Below the pieces are notes generated by a model. It had not been told where the DNA came from. It did not search any database and was given only the letters and a program-made list of their open reading frames with translations. Source: Callaeas wilsoni (Eukaryota; Chordata; Aves; Passeriformes; Callaeidae). From it: a DNA stretch of 64,000 nt. Below are positions 37,167-50,859 of this stretch, piece after piece. The position numbers and the translations under genes are program-made. Location: assembly GCA_013398955.1 (NCBI GenBank), contig VWPU01004525.1:124001-188000 (forward strand), read 5' to 3'. Positions within the stretch are counted from its first letter, which is position 1; each line of letters starts with the position of its first letter.

Positions 37167-40100
37167 CTGAGAAAAACAGGGTATGACTACAAAATATTAA
37201 TAAACCAGAAACATGCAGTTCCAAGAAAAAGAGTTTTTAAAAATTGCATTATGTATACTTAATGCCTAACTGACCTTTTCTGCTGTTTCTTAAATCTCTT
37301 AAAAATTCATCTAATTTCAAAGCCAGAGTATTAGCCCATTTATATGTAAATTGCCTTTAATTCATGCATTGATTTGAAAGACTAATCCAAAAGATCCTTT
37401 ACCACAGGTGACCTTTTTGACACTGTACTTCTGGGAAGACTGCAAAGTGGTTTCTTATGACCTCACATCCACCTGTAGCATAAAACATGTGCCTACTTCA
37501 GTCTGTATAAATCAATCATCAGAGAGTGGTTTTTCAAGCAACAGTGAATTATTAACGCTGTAACTGTCTTGGTTAGTCATAGTTAAAATAGGTCCTATTT
37601 AAACCAATTATTGTTTTCTGTTGGCATTCTTGCATATTTTAGATGTTAAACACAGTTAAGGCATTCACTGATTATGCCCCTTAAATAATAAATAGTAGTA
37701 TAATCTAGCTGTTAATGATGATCTCTAAAGATTGTAAATTTCAACAAACATTCAGTATTTATTATTTGTCAAAATTTCATTCACCACAAGAGCTGCTAGA
37801 ATAAAAATTCTAAAGCTGACTTCTAAGCCCTTCCCTTTGCAGAGGAGAGTATACAAAATTGGAATGATTAAGTATTAGGATTTATAAATATGTTTTCATC
37901 CATTTGTGCTCCAGAAAGTGACTCTTGATGCACACCGGCTGCAGAGTACATTCCACTGCACACTGAAGGCTCACCTGGCTTAATGGACAGTCTGTTATTT
38001 ACTATTTTCTCCCCGCGACAGATTTTTACTGGGCTGCTCCATAATAATTCTGCTGAATTACTGCAGGTCTTTATTAATAATACATAATGTTGAAGAAAAT
38101 ATATGTTATATTCGTTTCTGATTTCTGTTTGAAAATAAAATTCATTTTTTCTATCAGTTAATGCTTCAGAAGACAAATGGTACCAAGAGCTACCATTAAA
38201 GATCATTATCTACTTCCATAGTCATCAATAAAACAAGAAATGATCTGATGTTCTGAAAATGCATATTAGTTCAGAAATGATGAATTTTTTGGACTAAGGA
38301 AACCCAAAATCTACCTTTTAAAATCCATTTACGCAATGAAGTATTCCAAACAGTGCATGTCTATATTATTATTATACAATAAGTGAAGATTATTTGTGTC
38401 GTGTGCTTCATATGAGAAGACATAAAATACTTTACCACAGTTCTAATAAAGGAATAATCCTTTGCCAAGGTACATATAGTCCTGGAAAAATGCAGTAACT
38501 GAAAAAAGTGTGGAGATAATGAGATCGGAATTGGTCTCTGTCTAGAATTATCACTCACTTCTCTGTTTTATCAGGATAAATAAATACTAATGGTCTTTGT
38601 AGGGGCCTGTCTGCTCTCTGACTAAGGAGATTTTTTCAGAAGAATGAGAGCAAGGTGACAGAAGTAGTGTTTTATCATTTGCAGTTAGCATACGCACAAA
38701 AAAATCCCCAAACTCATACGCCACTGTTTGCAGAATAAGATAAATTGTTTTAAGAAGAATAATGATAAACCCCTGAAAAAGAAGTAGGTGCTGTAAACGA
38801 GAACATTTCCTGACAGATGTTTTTAGTAATGAAACTACCTGCTTACCTGTTGTTTTAGCCATAAGTTGTTAATTATATCCTAATGTGGCTTGTTGAGATT
38901 TCCTACCATTAATAAGCTGTCCACAGCTATTGGTTATGGTATTTCTTTTCCCTTCTGAAGTACTGCTCAAGTGTAGCTACCATGTTAAATAGTGTTGTCT
39001 TGGCATGTAAGGATCAAAAGGGATTTCCTGCAGAACTCTGGCAGAAAACATTTGGTGAAAAAAGAAATTGGCATTTTGATGAGACTTGGAAAGTTTGGTG
39101 AATTGAACAGATACATGTTTAAAATGTTTCCTTCTTAAAAAAACTCCACCAAAAAACCTCCAAAACACCTTCCCCAAGCCCCTGTTGATTGTGGGAGGGT
39201 GTCCTTGTGCTCTCCCTTTTTACTGACAGCCTGAAAGGCTGCAGCTGTGAAAATCACACACACAAGGGACAGGGATAGACATCAGCATCCTTCTCTGGTC
39301 TGCTTATGCATGTGATTGATTATCCTTGTTATTTGCTATGGTAATACAGTTGGCTGCTCAAAAATTAGATATAATTAGGAAATTAAAGGAATAGATGTAG
39401 GAAAGGCTACTGAAAATTAGCTGCTCATGCCAACAAATGTGATGGTGGTTTTGGCTGAGCTAAGACCAAGAACTAAGATGTCTAACATCAGGTCGGTAAT
39501 TCTGGAAGTTTTTCTGGGTTTGAAGATGCACATGAATAGCTTGAAATGGTAATATTTGATTTAATTACCAAACCCTGCAGGCAGTTTCCATATAAAGGCT
39601 AATTGGTTTTCGTCTTATCATGATATGATAAAGAGTAGGACATTGTTTCCTGTTACAGACGTTGTCAGCTTCTGGATGGTTGAGAGGGAAAAAATATTTC
39701 CGTTTGTCTTACACTGGTGTAAGTACAGACAGAAATACCTGTTTGTGCACATGGGCTTATTACCCAGAGAACAAAATGCAAAGGTAGTAGTGTTAAGAAG
39801 GGAATAGGAATAAGAGGTGAGGGGAAGAAATTTTAATTACTAGTAGTATTTAAATATTCCCATTATGTGTTTTCCCTGGCTGGATAACTATAATTGGTGT
39901 GTTGTGTTCTGGAGTGTACACAAGCAGGAGGGAGGAAAAAAAAGCACAGAAATACACCAACTTTGAAGTATTTTCTGAATTGGTCGAAAATGTGTTGCAC
40001 GATGAAGAGTCATAATACTCTTATAATATGAGTACAGTTTATTACAGCAATGGATCTGTGCCAGTAATGACAGTGTTTCTGAAAGCTCTGTGCATTATCC

Positions 40101-42079
40101 TTCTCCTGACTCGGGACTGGGGTTCTGGTTAACTGATATGAAAAATGCTGGATTTTGATACTGGGTAGCAGTGCAGAGGAAAAATGCTTGAATTTTTAGC
40201 TGTTTTAAATGGCAAGGATTCAGCTTCATGATGTATGCATGCAAAGGTTTGTATGGTCTCACTGTTGTGCATACAGATACTTGTCTTATAGTAACTGTGT
40301 GCTAAGGATATAAAATTAAGAACTATTTTTTTCTATAACTGTTTAATCAGTATTTCTACGGAAGTATAAAGGAGTGTTTCAGTGTGATGGGGGAGGTGAC
40401 ACTGCACAAAGTATTAGGTAAAAGAGCAATTTGTATGGATGTGAAAAATTAGCTGGAGCTTCCAGGGTCCATGTTTTGGACCCCTGTTGTTGCTGAATAT
40501 TTTTCTTCACCACAGAATACAAGAAACGTGGCTCTCAGCAGTGCCACTTTCAAGTAAAGCCTCTGTTGCAGCAGGTAGCATTTAATGGGGTGGGACTTAT
40601 GACTTTATGGAAGTGAATTCCTGAGAGGTGAATTTATGTACAAACCTGGGAGGATCAGGGAGATTGATAATGATATATTCACCGGGTACCTGTCACGAAG
40701 AACAGGACTGCAGTACCAGGGATAAATGAAGATCTTGACTCAGCAATATAATACTTCACAGAGTGACAGCGAAAATAAGATGACAGAGAAGATTTATATT
40801 GATCAAGAGAAATACTGGCCTTGGGCTAAAGGAACAAAGTGATTAACAAAAGTGATGCAACTGGCATTCAATGTGTAAATTCTGACAGGATTCAGTGATC
40901 ACACCTTGGAAAACCTGTGAATTCACATGTTGAGGAGAGGCTCTGATGGCTCTATTAGTTCTGAAGTGTTCTTCAACTGGATGCAAACATAAAAAAGTAT
41001 AAAGGGACACGTACGATGGTAGGCCCAATGTCATGAGTTGAGGAAGGGCTGCATTAACCTCTGAGTGCCAGAGCCAGCTCTGTGAGTGAGGGCTGCATGC
41101 AGGATGGGCTGACTTACTGCCCACCAAAGGGATAACAGGACTGGCCTTTGTGAAGGATGTTCCAGCTCACCGGGTTTAATGTGCTGTGTTAGTGTGCTTG
41201 AGGTTTATGAGAGTTACACATGTAACAGGGAGAACTGGGGCCCTTTCTGTAAAGGCAGAAGGTGACCATTATTCCCCACTGTGATTTCCATGGATGCAGT
41301 CGCACTATGCTACAGGGGTGATATACTAATAAAACAGGAAATGTATTTTTCTCTTGGAGGAAAGGGGCAGTCCCATCCTGTCGCATCCCCTGGGTACTCA
41401 GCGGGCTGGTGTCTCAGCGTAAATGTCAGCTGCTCAGAGATGGGTTCACTGCTCTCTCTGGTCCTCTAGTAAACGGAGTAGTGCTCTGTGCTCCCTGTGA
41501 ACTTCAGAAATACAGGGCTCAGGCCTCTGTGAAACATTCTGCCCGACTTCTGCTGTGCCTCAGAGGAGCAGCAGCATTGTAGTAAATCAGTGTTTCAAAG
41601 ATAAGGTTTGGCTGAATCCAGGGAGGGGAGCTGAACAGCCCTGTCAGTGCCGTGGGATAACTGAGCCTGAACTGTGACAGGGAGGAGGAGCACGTCAATA
41701 CGGGGGTGAGGAGTAGAGGGACAAGTGTGTTTGAAGTAGTTTTACCTTGCTCAGAGGATGCTCTGAAGTGGTGCTTGGGACATATAAAGCAGAAAATCCA
41801 TGCAAAGTGAGATTTGCCTCTAAGCTTCTATTGCAGTGGAATTACTGTCCTTTTTAATTATGTTTTTAGGATACTCTGATTGATATGGAGAGCAGCTTAG
41901 ATTTTTGCCTGGAATTTTCAAAGAAGAAAAGAAACTATGCCTTCAAGAATGGCTGCTATGCCTTCTAAGGACTGAACTCCACTATTTCCTAAACCAGTTC
42001 CAATAGGAGTAAATGAATGAAACCCTGTCAGTATTGCCTGAAGAGATCTCCTCTTGCAGAGGGGAAGTCTCCTGAGATA
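37167..42079. other. Non-coding DNA, mostly unremarkable
   Basis: No exon chain or transposon was recognised. The AT-rich block at 37840-38230 contains a 112-codon minus-strand open frame that ends at a good donor (GCCAG/gtgagc at 37974), but no good acceptor precedes it and its outgoing phase does not fit the 37101 exon. A GC-richer unique patch spans about 41000-41780. Confidence 0.35.
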
Positions 42080-42134
42080 GTGATGCTCTTCCAAGTACTT
42101 TCTAACCCAAACTGTTCTATAATTCTGTGATATT
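42080..42134 (+). mobile_element. CR1 LINE 3' tail fragment
   Basis: A diverged CR1 terminus: TTTCTAACCCAAACTGTTCT followed by ATAATTCTGTGAT. Only about 55 bp are recognisable. The sequence upstream (to about 42030) may belong to it but is too degraded to say. Confidence 0.65.
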
Positions 42135-45100
42135 TTTATCTTCAGTATCAGTTTTGTTTGCATATCAGGCAGATGGAAATGTGGAATGGAGCTGACCCAC
42201 AGCTTCTTGAGTCCTATGGAAAAAATTATATTTCTGAGGTGAGATAATCAAAAAACATGGCAACAAGGCTTGACTATGAAATTTTGTTGAGAGAACTGTT
42301 TCATGCTTTGACTGTACGTATCCCACTTTTGTTTCTTTTTAGAGTATTTAAGTTGAAAATATTCCTGCTAGGATTTTTTTTTCTTCCTACAGCTTAACAG
42401 CTTTCAGAGTCTTCAATACTGATTTTGCTTAATCCAGTTATTAATTTCTTTCACACGTTTATCTTTCTGTTCAAAAGGAACCTCAGATCACAGGAAGGAC
42501 TTCTAGCAATCCTTTACAGACCCTTTGTTAGATGCCAATTCATGTTCTGGTGTTTCTGGTCCCTGTTGCACACAAATATTCAGCAAAGAACCCATAAAAT
42601 GTTATGTTTCTAATTTACAAGAAATAGTCTGAGAACCTTTATATCTTGCATTTCTTTTCCCATTTGAATTTTGATACGAGACCAATTGCATTGGTTTTTT
42701 TGATGAAGTTCAATTTGGAGCCTCTTTTATTGTTCCTCACAAACTTTCTTTCCATGTCAAGTGGGTTTGATTTTCAAGATGTTTAATTTTTTTGCCTCTT
42801 GATATAATAGATAATCCAAATACCATGCAATATTGGGAGAACTTTTTTAGCCTTCTGCAAATAGCATTTCCATGTATGAATTCTGAAAAGCAAATTATTT
42901 CGCTTGTCCAATTTGTCTTGTGTAATATGAAGTTAAACTAAAGGTTAAGGGTCACTTGTTCTTCCCATTGCAGACTATTTTACAGTCTTGATATAGTAGC
43001 AAGTTTTGGGCTAATTCTCAGCATGTGTAGAGCCTTAACCGTGAGGCATATCTTTGTCTGATATTTAAATTTATTTTTTCTTCTGGAAGTGAAACAAAAT
43101 GGAGCTGATTATTTTAACATCATTAATTTGTGCTGCAGCATCTCTTTGTCATACTTGTATGTGGTGTGCTGGTTTTGCTGGAGAAGAAAACCTTATCTAA
43201 TACAAATACAAATAACTTGATCCTATTTCAATCTCAGCCCAAAGGTGTTTAATGCCAGGCTGTACATTCAGCATTACATCTTGCCAGGAGATCTGGAGTG
43301 TGTTACAAGAGTTAAAGATGTGCTCTGGCCGAGGAACAGTTTAGTCTTGGTTTTGGATTAAGGGCGATGTAACTGCTGCTATCACAGAGTGAACAAAGCT
43401 GTTTGGGATTGAGACAAACACCTGTGTTCCAGCCCCTTTTTCTTTCAGCGTGCACAGAAATCTGGCTTTCAAGGTCTGGGAGTGGATTTCTATTCTGATT
43501 TTTGTGTTTTGCTATTGTTTTTTGTTTTGGTTTTTTTTTGGGTTGTTGGTCACATCTTTAAGTATCTGTTTGTTTTAATAATAACTGTCTAATTTCTCCA
43601 CTACTTTAATATTTTCTCCTCCCTCTTGATATGATGAAAAAAAGAAACCTTCTTTTCTGGTTACACATCATTCCAGAAAAATTAACTTAAAACCTTTTTT
43701 CCCCCACCTTAAATAATAAAGCAGATATCTGGTTATTTGAATTAATTCTCAGTTTTCTTTTTCCTGAAGGCAGAAATATATTTGTTTCCAAATTAAGTTA
43801 GAATTACTTAATCAGAAAAATTACTTTTATGCATGAACACCTATAATTTACTATCATTACTTTATTATTAATAGGTACAACAAAGCCACAGAGGTCAGTT
43901 TGCCAATGGCATGGAAGTTACAGATTCTGATGTTTTTAGTAATGTTAAAGCTAATTAAACATAGCTTTGCTGTTCTAATGAAAGGTGCAGTTGATCTCAC
44001 ATGCCTTCATGGTCGGCTGGCACCAAGTGCCTCACATTCCTCCTGCCTGCCGCTGCTCCAGCTTCACCGGAGGGACTGCTCAGTTCATTTCTCTGCTGGC
44101 TAACTGCTGGGGGCTCAGGATGCAATGTCTGTAGGAGCTGAGTTGTGCTGATAAACGGGATGTTTTGAGCAAGGAACAAAGTTTCAGCAGGTTTGGTCAT
44201 CACCTCGGAGTGTTGCTCCTGTCATGGATTGTCACTGGCTGTTTGTGGCTGTGTTGGAACTCGGAGTGGATGTGTACTGGGGCTGGCTGCCAGAGCCATG
44301 GAGGCTTCCCCAAGCAGAGAAGTTGACACCTTTGCCTAGGTGTCAGGGCCAAAAAAAGGGAAAGATTACAACATTAGGTATTTTTATTTATCTACAGATA
44401 TTGTTACTGTTTTGCTTATTGGGTATGTTAATATATCACAGAGGACTTGATACAGATAACATTTTGTATTCTGTTGTAAATAATGAGTTATGAAGAATAA
44501 GAAATAGTATAGACTGTAAATAAAAAAAAAGACTTTTTCTGAAATATCCTTCTGTAGAGTTTCCCTTTGGAAAATTTCTTAGTCTCCATAAAAATTGCTG
44601 TTCTCAGATCCTGTTCTGTGGTAAGAGTATTGGTATGAACTCCTGTGAGTTGGTAGAGCCCAGAATGGTGATAATAAACCAGTTTAAATCTTTAGCGTGT
44701 TAACTAACAGTCACATATTCTAATATCACACTGATTGACTTTCTGAAGAGCCAGCCTGACTGCATTGTGATTCTGTGAATGTTGGGACTTTGGTTTAGAA
44801 GGATCAGAGAACTTGCTGTTCTCTTCAAATGGTGAACAAGAATAAACCCACTAGATCATGGGAATACTTGACATTTCTCTTCCTGAGCTAGAGGACTCTT
44901 ATCAGAAAACACATCTGCCTTCATACAGTCTGAAGCATAGGAAGGGTCTCTTCATATTGATTATGGGTTTTTTCTCCCTTGTTACTGATTGCAGAATTTG
45001 TTTCTTGAGGAAAAGAAAATCGTAAACTTCCCATGTTATTTACTGCCTGAACATCTAGACTTCTCAGAATTTTCCCTTCCAGAGGATTCTTCAGAGCACT

Positions 45101-45396
45101 TTTGGAAATAAATAGCTAATCGCTTTGGTAGTCTTCTTGCAGTAAATGTGATATAAATAATGGCCCAGGTAGAAGTTTTATTGACTTCAAAATAACAACA
45201 ACAGCAGAAGGAAAATTCGATATTGCTCTCACTTTGCAAATATAATTTTTAAACAAAATTATTTCAAAGGCCTTTGATTTATTTATTTGGAAATCAGTGA
45301 ACTTTGGATCAAACGGAAAATTATTTCCCCTCCGTCTCTTCTTTCCTCCTGTCTAACAAACCTGTTTCTTTCCCCACCACGATGATCTTATGTGGT
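42135..45396. other. Non-coding DNA, nothing recognised
   Basis: Unique sequence with a T/G-rich tract at 43510-43550 and a GC-richer patch at 44000-44350. No credible exon, RNA gene or transposon end. Confidence 0.4.
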
Positions 45397-45436
45397 TATA
45401 TATATATATATGTATATATATATGTATATGTATATT
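45397..45436. repeat. TA/TATG microsatellite
   Basis: An imperfect (TA)n run with TG interruptions, about 40 bp. Likely length-variable. Confidence 0.9.
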
Positions 45437-48172
45437 CCACCCTATCCAAACAAAGACCAGAGCCACCCATAATGCTGCCTAGGGAAATTTTATCAACATC
45501 AGGATAATATTAAGAGGACGAATCAAGCAATTAATTTATTTCAAGGTAAGATCAGCATATCTGACTAGATGTTATATTACTATGTGTAGCAAAATTTCAA
45601 AGTTAATTTAGACTATGTGAAGTAAAGTCATCCTTTTTCAAATGCATGAGAAGAGATGATTAAATTCCATATTCCAGTGTAAATTAGCTTCTAAACATAG
45701 AGGTTTGCAGCTTGAATTGAATCAAGGAGTGTTTCAGAGGTTCAGAGTGTTAACTATTTGCTGATGTCTTTGCTCGATTCATTTCTGGAAAGGATATCTC
45801 ACTGGGCTTGTCCAATTCACAGTATATAATGGATTAATGGTTTGGAACTTTATCTATAATTCCTTGGTTTTATGTTTAAACACTTCATAAACTCTTGATA
45901 TCCTTTTTTCCCTCTTGAATTCATTAAGAAAATACCATAAAGGAAAGCTAGCCCTTTCTATTCTTTGTATTTCATTATTTAGAAAATGCATGGTTATATC
46001 ATTATTCTAAACCACTGTAATGTAATAATTTAAGAACTTTGGGGGAAGAAAAAACAGAAGTCAGTTTTTTGTTGAGTCCCTTCTGTTAAGAAGAGCTATA
46101 ATGAACAAATTCATCAAATGCCTGATGGGTAGAGTGGTTACTTTTATAAGGCTTAGAAAGCTAATATGCCTTTTCTGCTCAGCTTTTGCAAACTGTGATA
46201 CAGTGACCATCCGTAAGGCAGCTGCTTGAATACAAACCACTGGTTTTATTCTCTGCTTATTTCATTAACTCTTTTAACACAAGCCTGAATTCTAAAATGC
46301 GTAATCTGCATTCCTTTGCAAATGTCTAATCATTGAGTATAAAGAAACATTTTGAAGCATTTTTCACACTTCATATTTTCTTGTTCCTTTCATTACTGTT
46401 TCTTACCTCTTTCCTTAAAGGAGACAAAGTAGAACCAAATCACAACCAAAAAAACCCAACAACCTCCTCCTACAAAAAAGCACACTCCCAAAAACCCCCA
46501 AACCAATAAAATCCCCAAAACCCACAGGGAGCTGACTTTGTCCAATATATAGGATATATATACCATGTTTCCAACATCAACAAGCCCCACATCTATGGAA
46601 GCAACTCTCCTTCAAATGTTCAGCTCTTGGTGCCTCAGAGCTGATTCAAGTCAAGGAGGCAAAGGGCCAAGTGTGGTTTCTCAGCATTCCCAGAAGCATA
46701 AGCTCTGGCAAGGCAATATTTTTTGGCTTGGTAATGCCAAGTACGAGCTATTCAGTGGCTTCTCTCATCTTAGTTTTCAATTCTGGAATTTATACTTCAG
46801 CAAAGAACCCATATTATTAAGAAATTGAGGGAAAGGAACCAAGATGGGTTTGTTTTTCTTGGTTCCAAATGTATTTAGCCAAATTCTCTGTACAGAGATG
46901 GCTGCATTTCACCAAATAATTTTTGCTCTTTGCTCAAAAGCAGTATAGCTTTTTTTTTCTTCTTGAGATTCTAAACTGCTGGGAAGCAATGTGAATAATT
47001 GATACCTTTTATTACTCATTGCTCATTGCTCTTGCATAAAGAACAAAAAATGTCCTTTATAGTTTGCTCTCCTGTGTACTAAACTGGCTTTAGGCGTGCA
47101 AAAACTAGTAGCTATAGAGGCTACCATTTCTGAAGAGGTTTTTCATTTTGTGACTAGCTTGATGGACTTGCACTTTTAATTAAAAAATCAACAACCACTA
47201 ATGTGGTAGCAGTTGAGCTTAGGTCAAACATAATCAGCCAAACCCATTCTAATGAGTGAAATTACTCTAGGGATTAATCTGATGATGCAAAATGAAAGGG
47301 CTAGGAAAAGAGTTGCTATTCCACTTCCTTGGAAGATACGTGTTTTCCTTCCAAAATATTTTAGAAACACTTAGATTTTGGATGTTATGCACTCCTATGC
47401 TGGGAGCTAGTCAGTATTTGAGGTTTATATCCTGCTCATATTTGTTGTCAAATGAAGTATAAAATAGGACATTGCAATTGTTTTAAAATGTATTAACACT
47501 TATTCTGGTCCTAACTAAAGTCCTCTGAAAAGAACAAGGAATTAATTTTACAGGTCAGATTGAGATGTTCCCACTGGTGTGTACTAGAAGCTGTTTAGAG
47601 AAGGTTTTGCAGGCTGCTGTCATGGTATTTTTAATACATTTTAACTTTCCTTTGGCACAAAGATACTCTAATGCTAGTAGGCTTTGTATTTTCATGTAAA
47701 TTATAGGATAAATGTAAAGCTCTGTAGCCTTGCAAGGAGGATAAGGAACAGGGTGTCATATCTAAATTCTGTCTCCAGCTTTTTCACTGTTAAGACATTT
47801 GCCATGTTACTTATCCTTTTGTGCCTTGTTCAATAAAAAAGGGATAATGATGCCAGCTTAATATTGTAAGTGTTTTCAGGATGAGAAAAACCTGCGGTGT
47901 GGCAGCATTGCTTTTCTCAGTGTTTTACTGGTGAACTTCGGTTCTAAAACAACTTTGATCCTTCGGGAGAGAGCATTCTCTAGTCTGTCCCCTGCATGTA
48001 AGATTTGGGGAATGATGGTGGTTTGGGTACTTTAATGAGAACCCTATTTGAAAAGTGCTGATACTACAAGAGCAGAGGGTGATGTGTCAGTGTATCGCAG
48101 TGAATTAGTGACTGTTCTGGTTTTTTTGTAATGCTCTTTAAATTCTAGTGATAGGTTAAAGGTTTTGAGAAG
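45437..48172. other. Non-coding DNA with a C/A-rich tract
   Basis: AT-rich sequence. The tract at 46432-46525 is C/A-rich low complexity (the complement of the T/G tracts elsewhere). No exon or transposon end was recognised. Confidence 0.4.
46432..46525. repeat. C/A-rich low-complexity tract
   Basis: Runs of A broken by CCC, ACAACC and CCTCCTCC units. The 65-codon minus-strand open frame over it is a shadow of this composition. Confidence 0.75.
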
Positions 48173-48177
48173 CTGAT
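48173..48177. repeat. Target-site duplication CTGAT, left copy
   Basis: CTGAT immediately precedes the TGTGTTGG start of the LTR and is repeated immediately after its terminal CA at 49314-49318. A 5-bp duplication is typical of ERVL-type (class III) insertions, though other classes can also show it. Confidence 0.75.
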
Positions 48178-49313
48178 TGTGTTGGTTTTGCACAGCCTGG
48201 TTTTTGGTAGCAGGGGGGCTACCAAAAGGGAGTAGGAGGTGGCTTCTGTGAGAAGCTGTTGGAAGCTTCCACCATGTCCAGCAGAGCCAATCCCTGATGG
48301 CTCTGAAGATGGACATGCTGCTGGCCAAAACTGGGCCAGTGAGAGAGATTGGTAAATGCCTCTGTGATGCATATNNNNNNNNNNNNNNNNNNNNNNNNNN
48401 NNNNNNNNNNNNNNNNNNNNNNNNNNNNNNNNNNNNNNNNNNNNNNNNNNNNNNNNNNNNNNNNNNNNNNNNNNNNNNNNNNNNNNNNNNNNNNNNNNNN
48501 NNNNNNNNNNNNNNNNNNNNNNNNNNNNNNNNNNNNNNNNNNNNNNNNNNNNNNNNNNNNNNNNNNNNNNNNNNNNNNNNNNNNNNNNNNNNNNNNNNNN
48601 NNNNNNNNNNNNNNNNNNNNNNNNNNNNNNNNNNNNNNNNNNNNNNNNNNNNNNNNNNNNNNNNNNNNNNNNNNNNNNNNNNNNNNNNNNNNNNNNNCCA
48701 CGGGGGATGCAGAGATCCACCCGCAGCCCGTGGGGGAGGTGCCCGTGCCGGAGCAGGTGGATGCCTGGAGGAGGCTGTGATCCAGTGGGAGACCCGGTGG
48801 AGAGAGGGGGCCTCTGCTTCCAGGCTGGAGCAGCCTGTCCTTGGAGGACTGCACCCCGTGGAAAGAGAGAAGTAGTTTTAGCCACAGTAGTTTTGGGAGG
48901 ACTGCTGCTCACTAGAGTGGAACCATGCTGGAGAAGTTCACAGAGAACTGTCTCCCATGGGAGGGACCCCACGGTCTCACAGGGGATGGACTCTTCTCCT
49001 GGAGCAGCAGAAGAAAATCTCAGTTGACAAACTGACCAAATCTCCCATGTCCTGTATCCCTGTGCTGTCAGTGGGAAAGAGGGACGGGCTGGGGAAGAAA
49101 AGGTGTTTTAAGGGCTTGATTTACGTCTCATTATCCTCCTCTGACTCTATTAAGTTGAGCCTGTTTTGCCCTTGTAGTGTTTTCTCCCAGTCCTTGTCTG
49201 AACTCAGGAGCCCTTTGTTAATGTTTTCCTCTCCTCTGCCCAGCTGTGGCAGGGGAGGATGAGTGAGCAGCTTTCATGGGTGCCTGGCGTTGGGCCAGCA
49301 TCAAACCACAGCA
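48178..49313 (+). mobile_element. Solo LTR of an endogenous retrovirus, with assembly gap
   Basis: The element starts TGTGTTGGTTTTGCACAG and ends CATCAAACCACAGCA, giving regular TG...CA termini, and is flanked by CTGAT on both sides. It spans 1136 bp including a 323-bp run of N. The left part (to 48374) is U3-like; the gap starts at the CTCTGTGATGCATAT region. The right part carries degenerate internal units around CTGGAGCAG and a CCCGTGG or CCCATGG box. No gag, pol or env sequence accompanies it, so it is a solo LTR left by recombination between the two LTRs of a provirus. The long open frames across it exist only because N translates as X. Confidence 0.85.
48375..48697. other. Assembly gap, 323 N
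   Basis: The only run of N in the window. It lies inside the U3/R part of the LTR, and the sequence resumes in a GC-rich stretch, so a GC or repeat-induced dropout is likely. Its true length is uncertain. Confidence 0.99.
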
Positions 49314-49318
49314 CTGAT
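49314..49318. repeat. Target-site duplication CTGAT, right copy
   Basis: The partner of 48173-48177, identical in all five bases. It fixes the right boundary of the solo LTR. Confidence 0.75.
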
Positions 49319-50859
49319 CTTGAAATGCCACCATTCAAGGTGGAAAAACTTGAATTAATAATCCAGCATAGTTTTAGAGTGCTTAATGACAAAATAAGTA
49401 ATTTGAACTGTATCTGAAGGTAGCTCTTGGTCTGTAGTTCCAAGCAGTGGCAGAAGCTTTTGCTTTCAGTGCTAGGTGGCATATTCTGGAAATGACAATG
49501 TCCTTTCTTTTCATGTGTCTGTTTATAGTTTAAAGAAATGCTGTAGCTGTGAAAGGCGTGGATAGATGGCACTGATCCTGAACAACTGTTAGTTCCAGTT
49601 TAACAGCATAGTTGGATGCCATGAAGGAAACATTGAAGTGTTTGTTCACTGCTTTTCTGGATCCTGATATAGATCAGACTATGATAGCTGATGAGTGTGA
49701 TTTGAGGTAATGTAGGAAAATTCTATGTGCACTTGAGGTTTTTGAGCTATTCCATCTCTTTTGTTCAGTGACTCCTCTTTTCCCCCATACACGTTGTTCA
49801 CCTAGTATACTTCTAGAGGAGAGGGAATAGAAGATGAAAAATTTAAAAATGTTGAAAGCATGTCTCTGGGTAAGATGAATACACCTCAAGAAGTAGCACA
49901 CTTCTGTTAGATATTATCCCAGACATTAACAGAAAGCAGAAAAAAAAATGGCAGAGCCACTATAAAATGACATCCTTAGTTGCAGCAGGAAGGGAGTAAG
50001 ACACAGGCCTTTGGTATTCCTGAGTGCTAGAAATGAAATCCAAGCAAGTGTATTGATGTAGTAGTGATTTAAGAAAAAAACCTCCAACTGTTTCTTAAGA
50101 CAGCAAAATTCACGTGGTGACATTTCGTAGAGGGTATAATTTGAGTAACCTTTTGTATTTTGTGCCTAGTGCTGCCAGCCTCAGCATTGTAACTTGTTTT
50201 TCAAACAAGTCATTCTCAAATAGCATATTTATGGGGCCTTGGGTATCTCCAGAGTTCTCCCTCCTAGTTTGTTCGCTTCTTTTTTGTTGTGAAAATGAAA
50301 TTGTGGTGAGCTACCTACTCTCTGCAAGCCTGGGTATTTCACAGTATTTGTACTTGTGTTTAGTGCCCGCAGGAAAACCATATAAGACTCGAGTAAAGGA
50401 ATAGAAATCAGGAATTCAGGAATGAGCCATTTTGCAGTACAGTTTGGTCTTGTTTTTCCCCAGTTTGACTTTGTGGAATGATGAAATAAAGTACAAATAC
50501 TCAGCTATGGTGCATTAGAAATAAGACACATGCACAGAAAGGAGAATGAACAAACTCAGTATAGCATAAGCACAATGTTTTCCTTATCACAAAATGAACT
50601 TTTTTGTGTCATATACTTTCCCAATTCATTCTTGTCATGGGAACACAATGCTGTTATTGATACAGCATTCCCTAGCCTGCTTTCCAGAACATCTCAAGTT
50701 CATTATTCTCTGTTAAGATATTTAGGAGCTAAATTGAGCAATGCCATTTCATTATGAAATGTAATGATTGGAAAGAGGACAAATGGTTGTATCCTGAATC
50801 TTGTTTATCAGTTAATTCTTTATTATAGTACAGCAGCAATTGCATATGCAAAATGGAAT

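Noticed and set aside
37868..38206. 112-codon minus-strand frame ending at a strong donor (GCCAG/gtgagc)
   Set aside because: No usable acceptor, and its outgoing phase conflicts with the better exon at 37101.
48145..48972. Open frames of 143-275 codons on both strands
   Set aside because: They run through the N gap (X residues) inside the solo LTR; none is a real protein.
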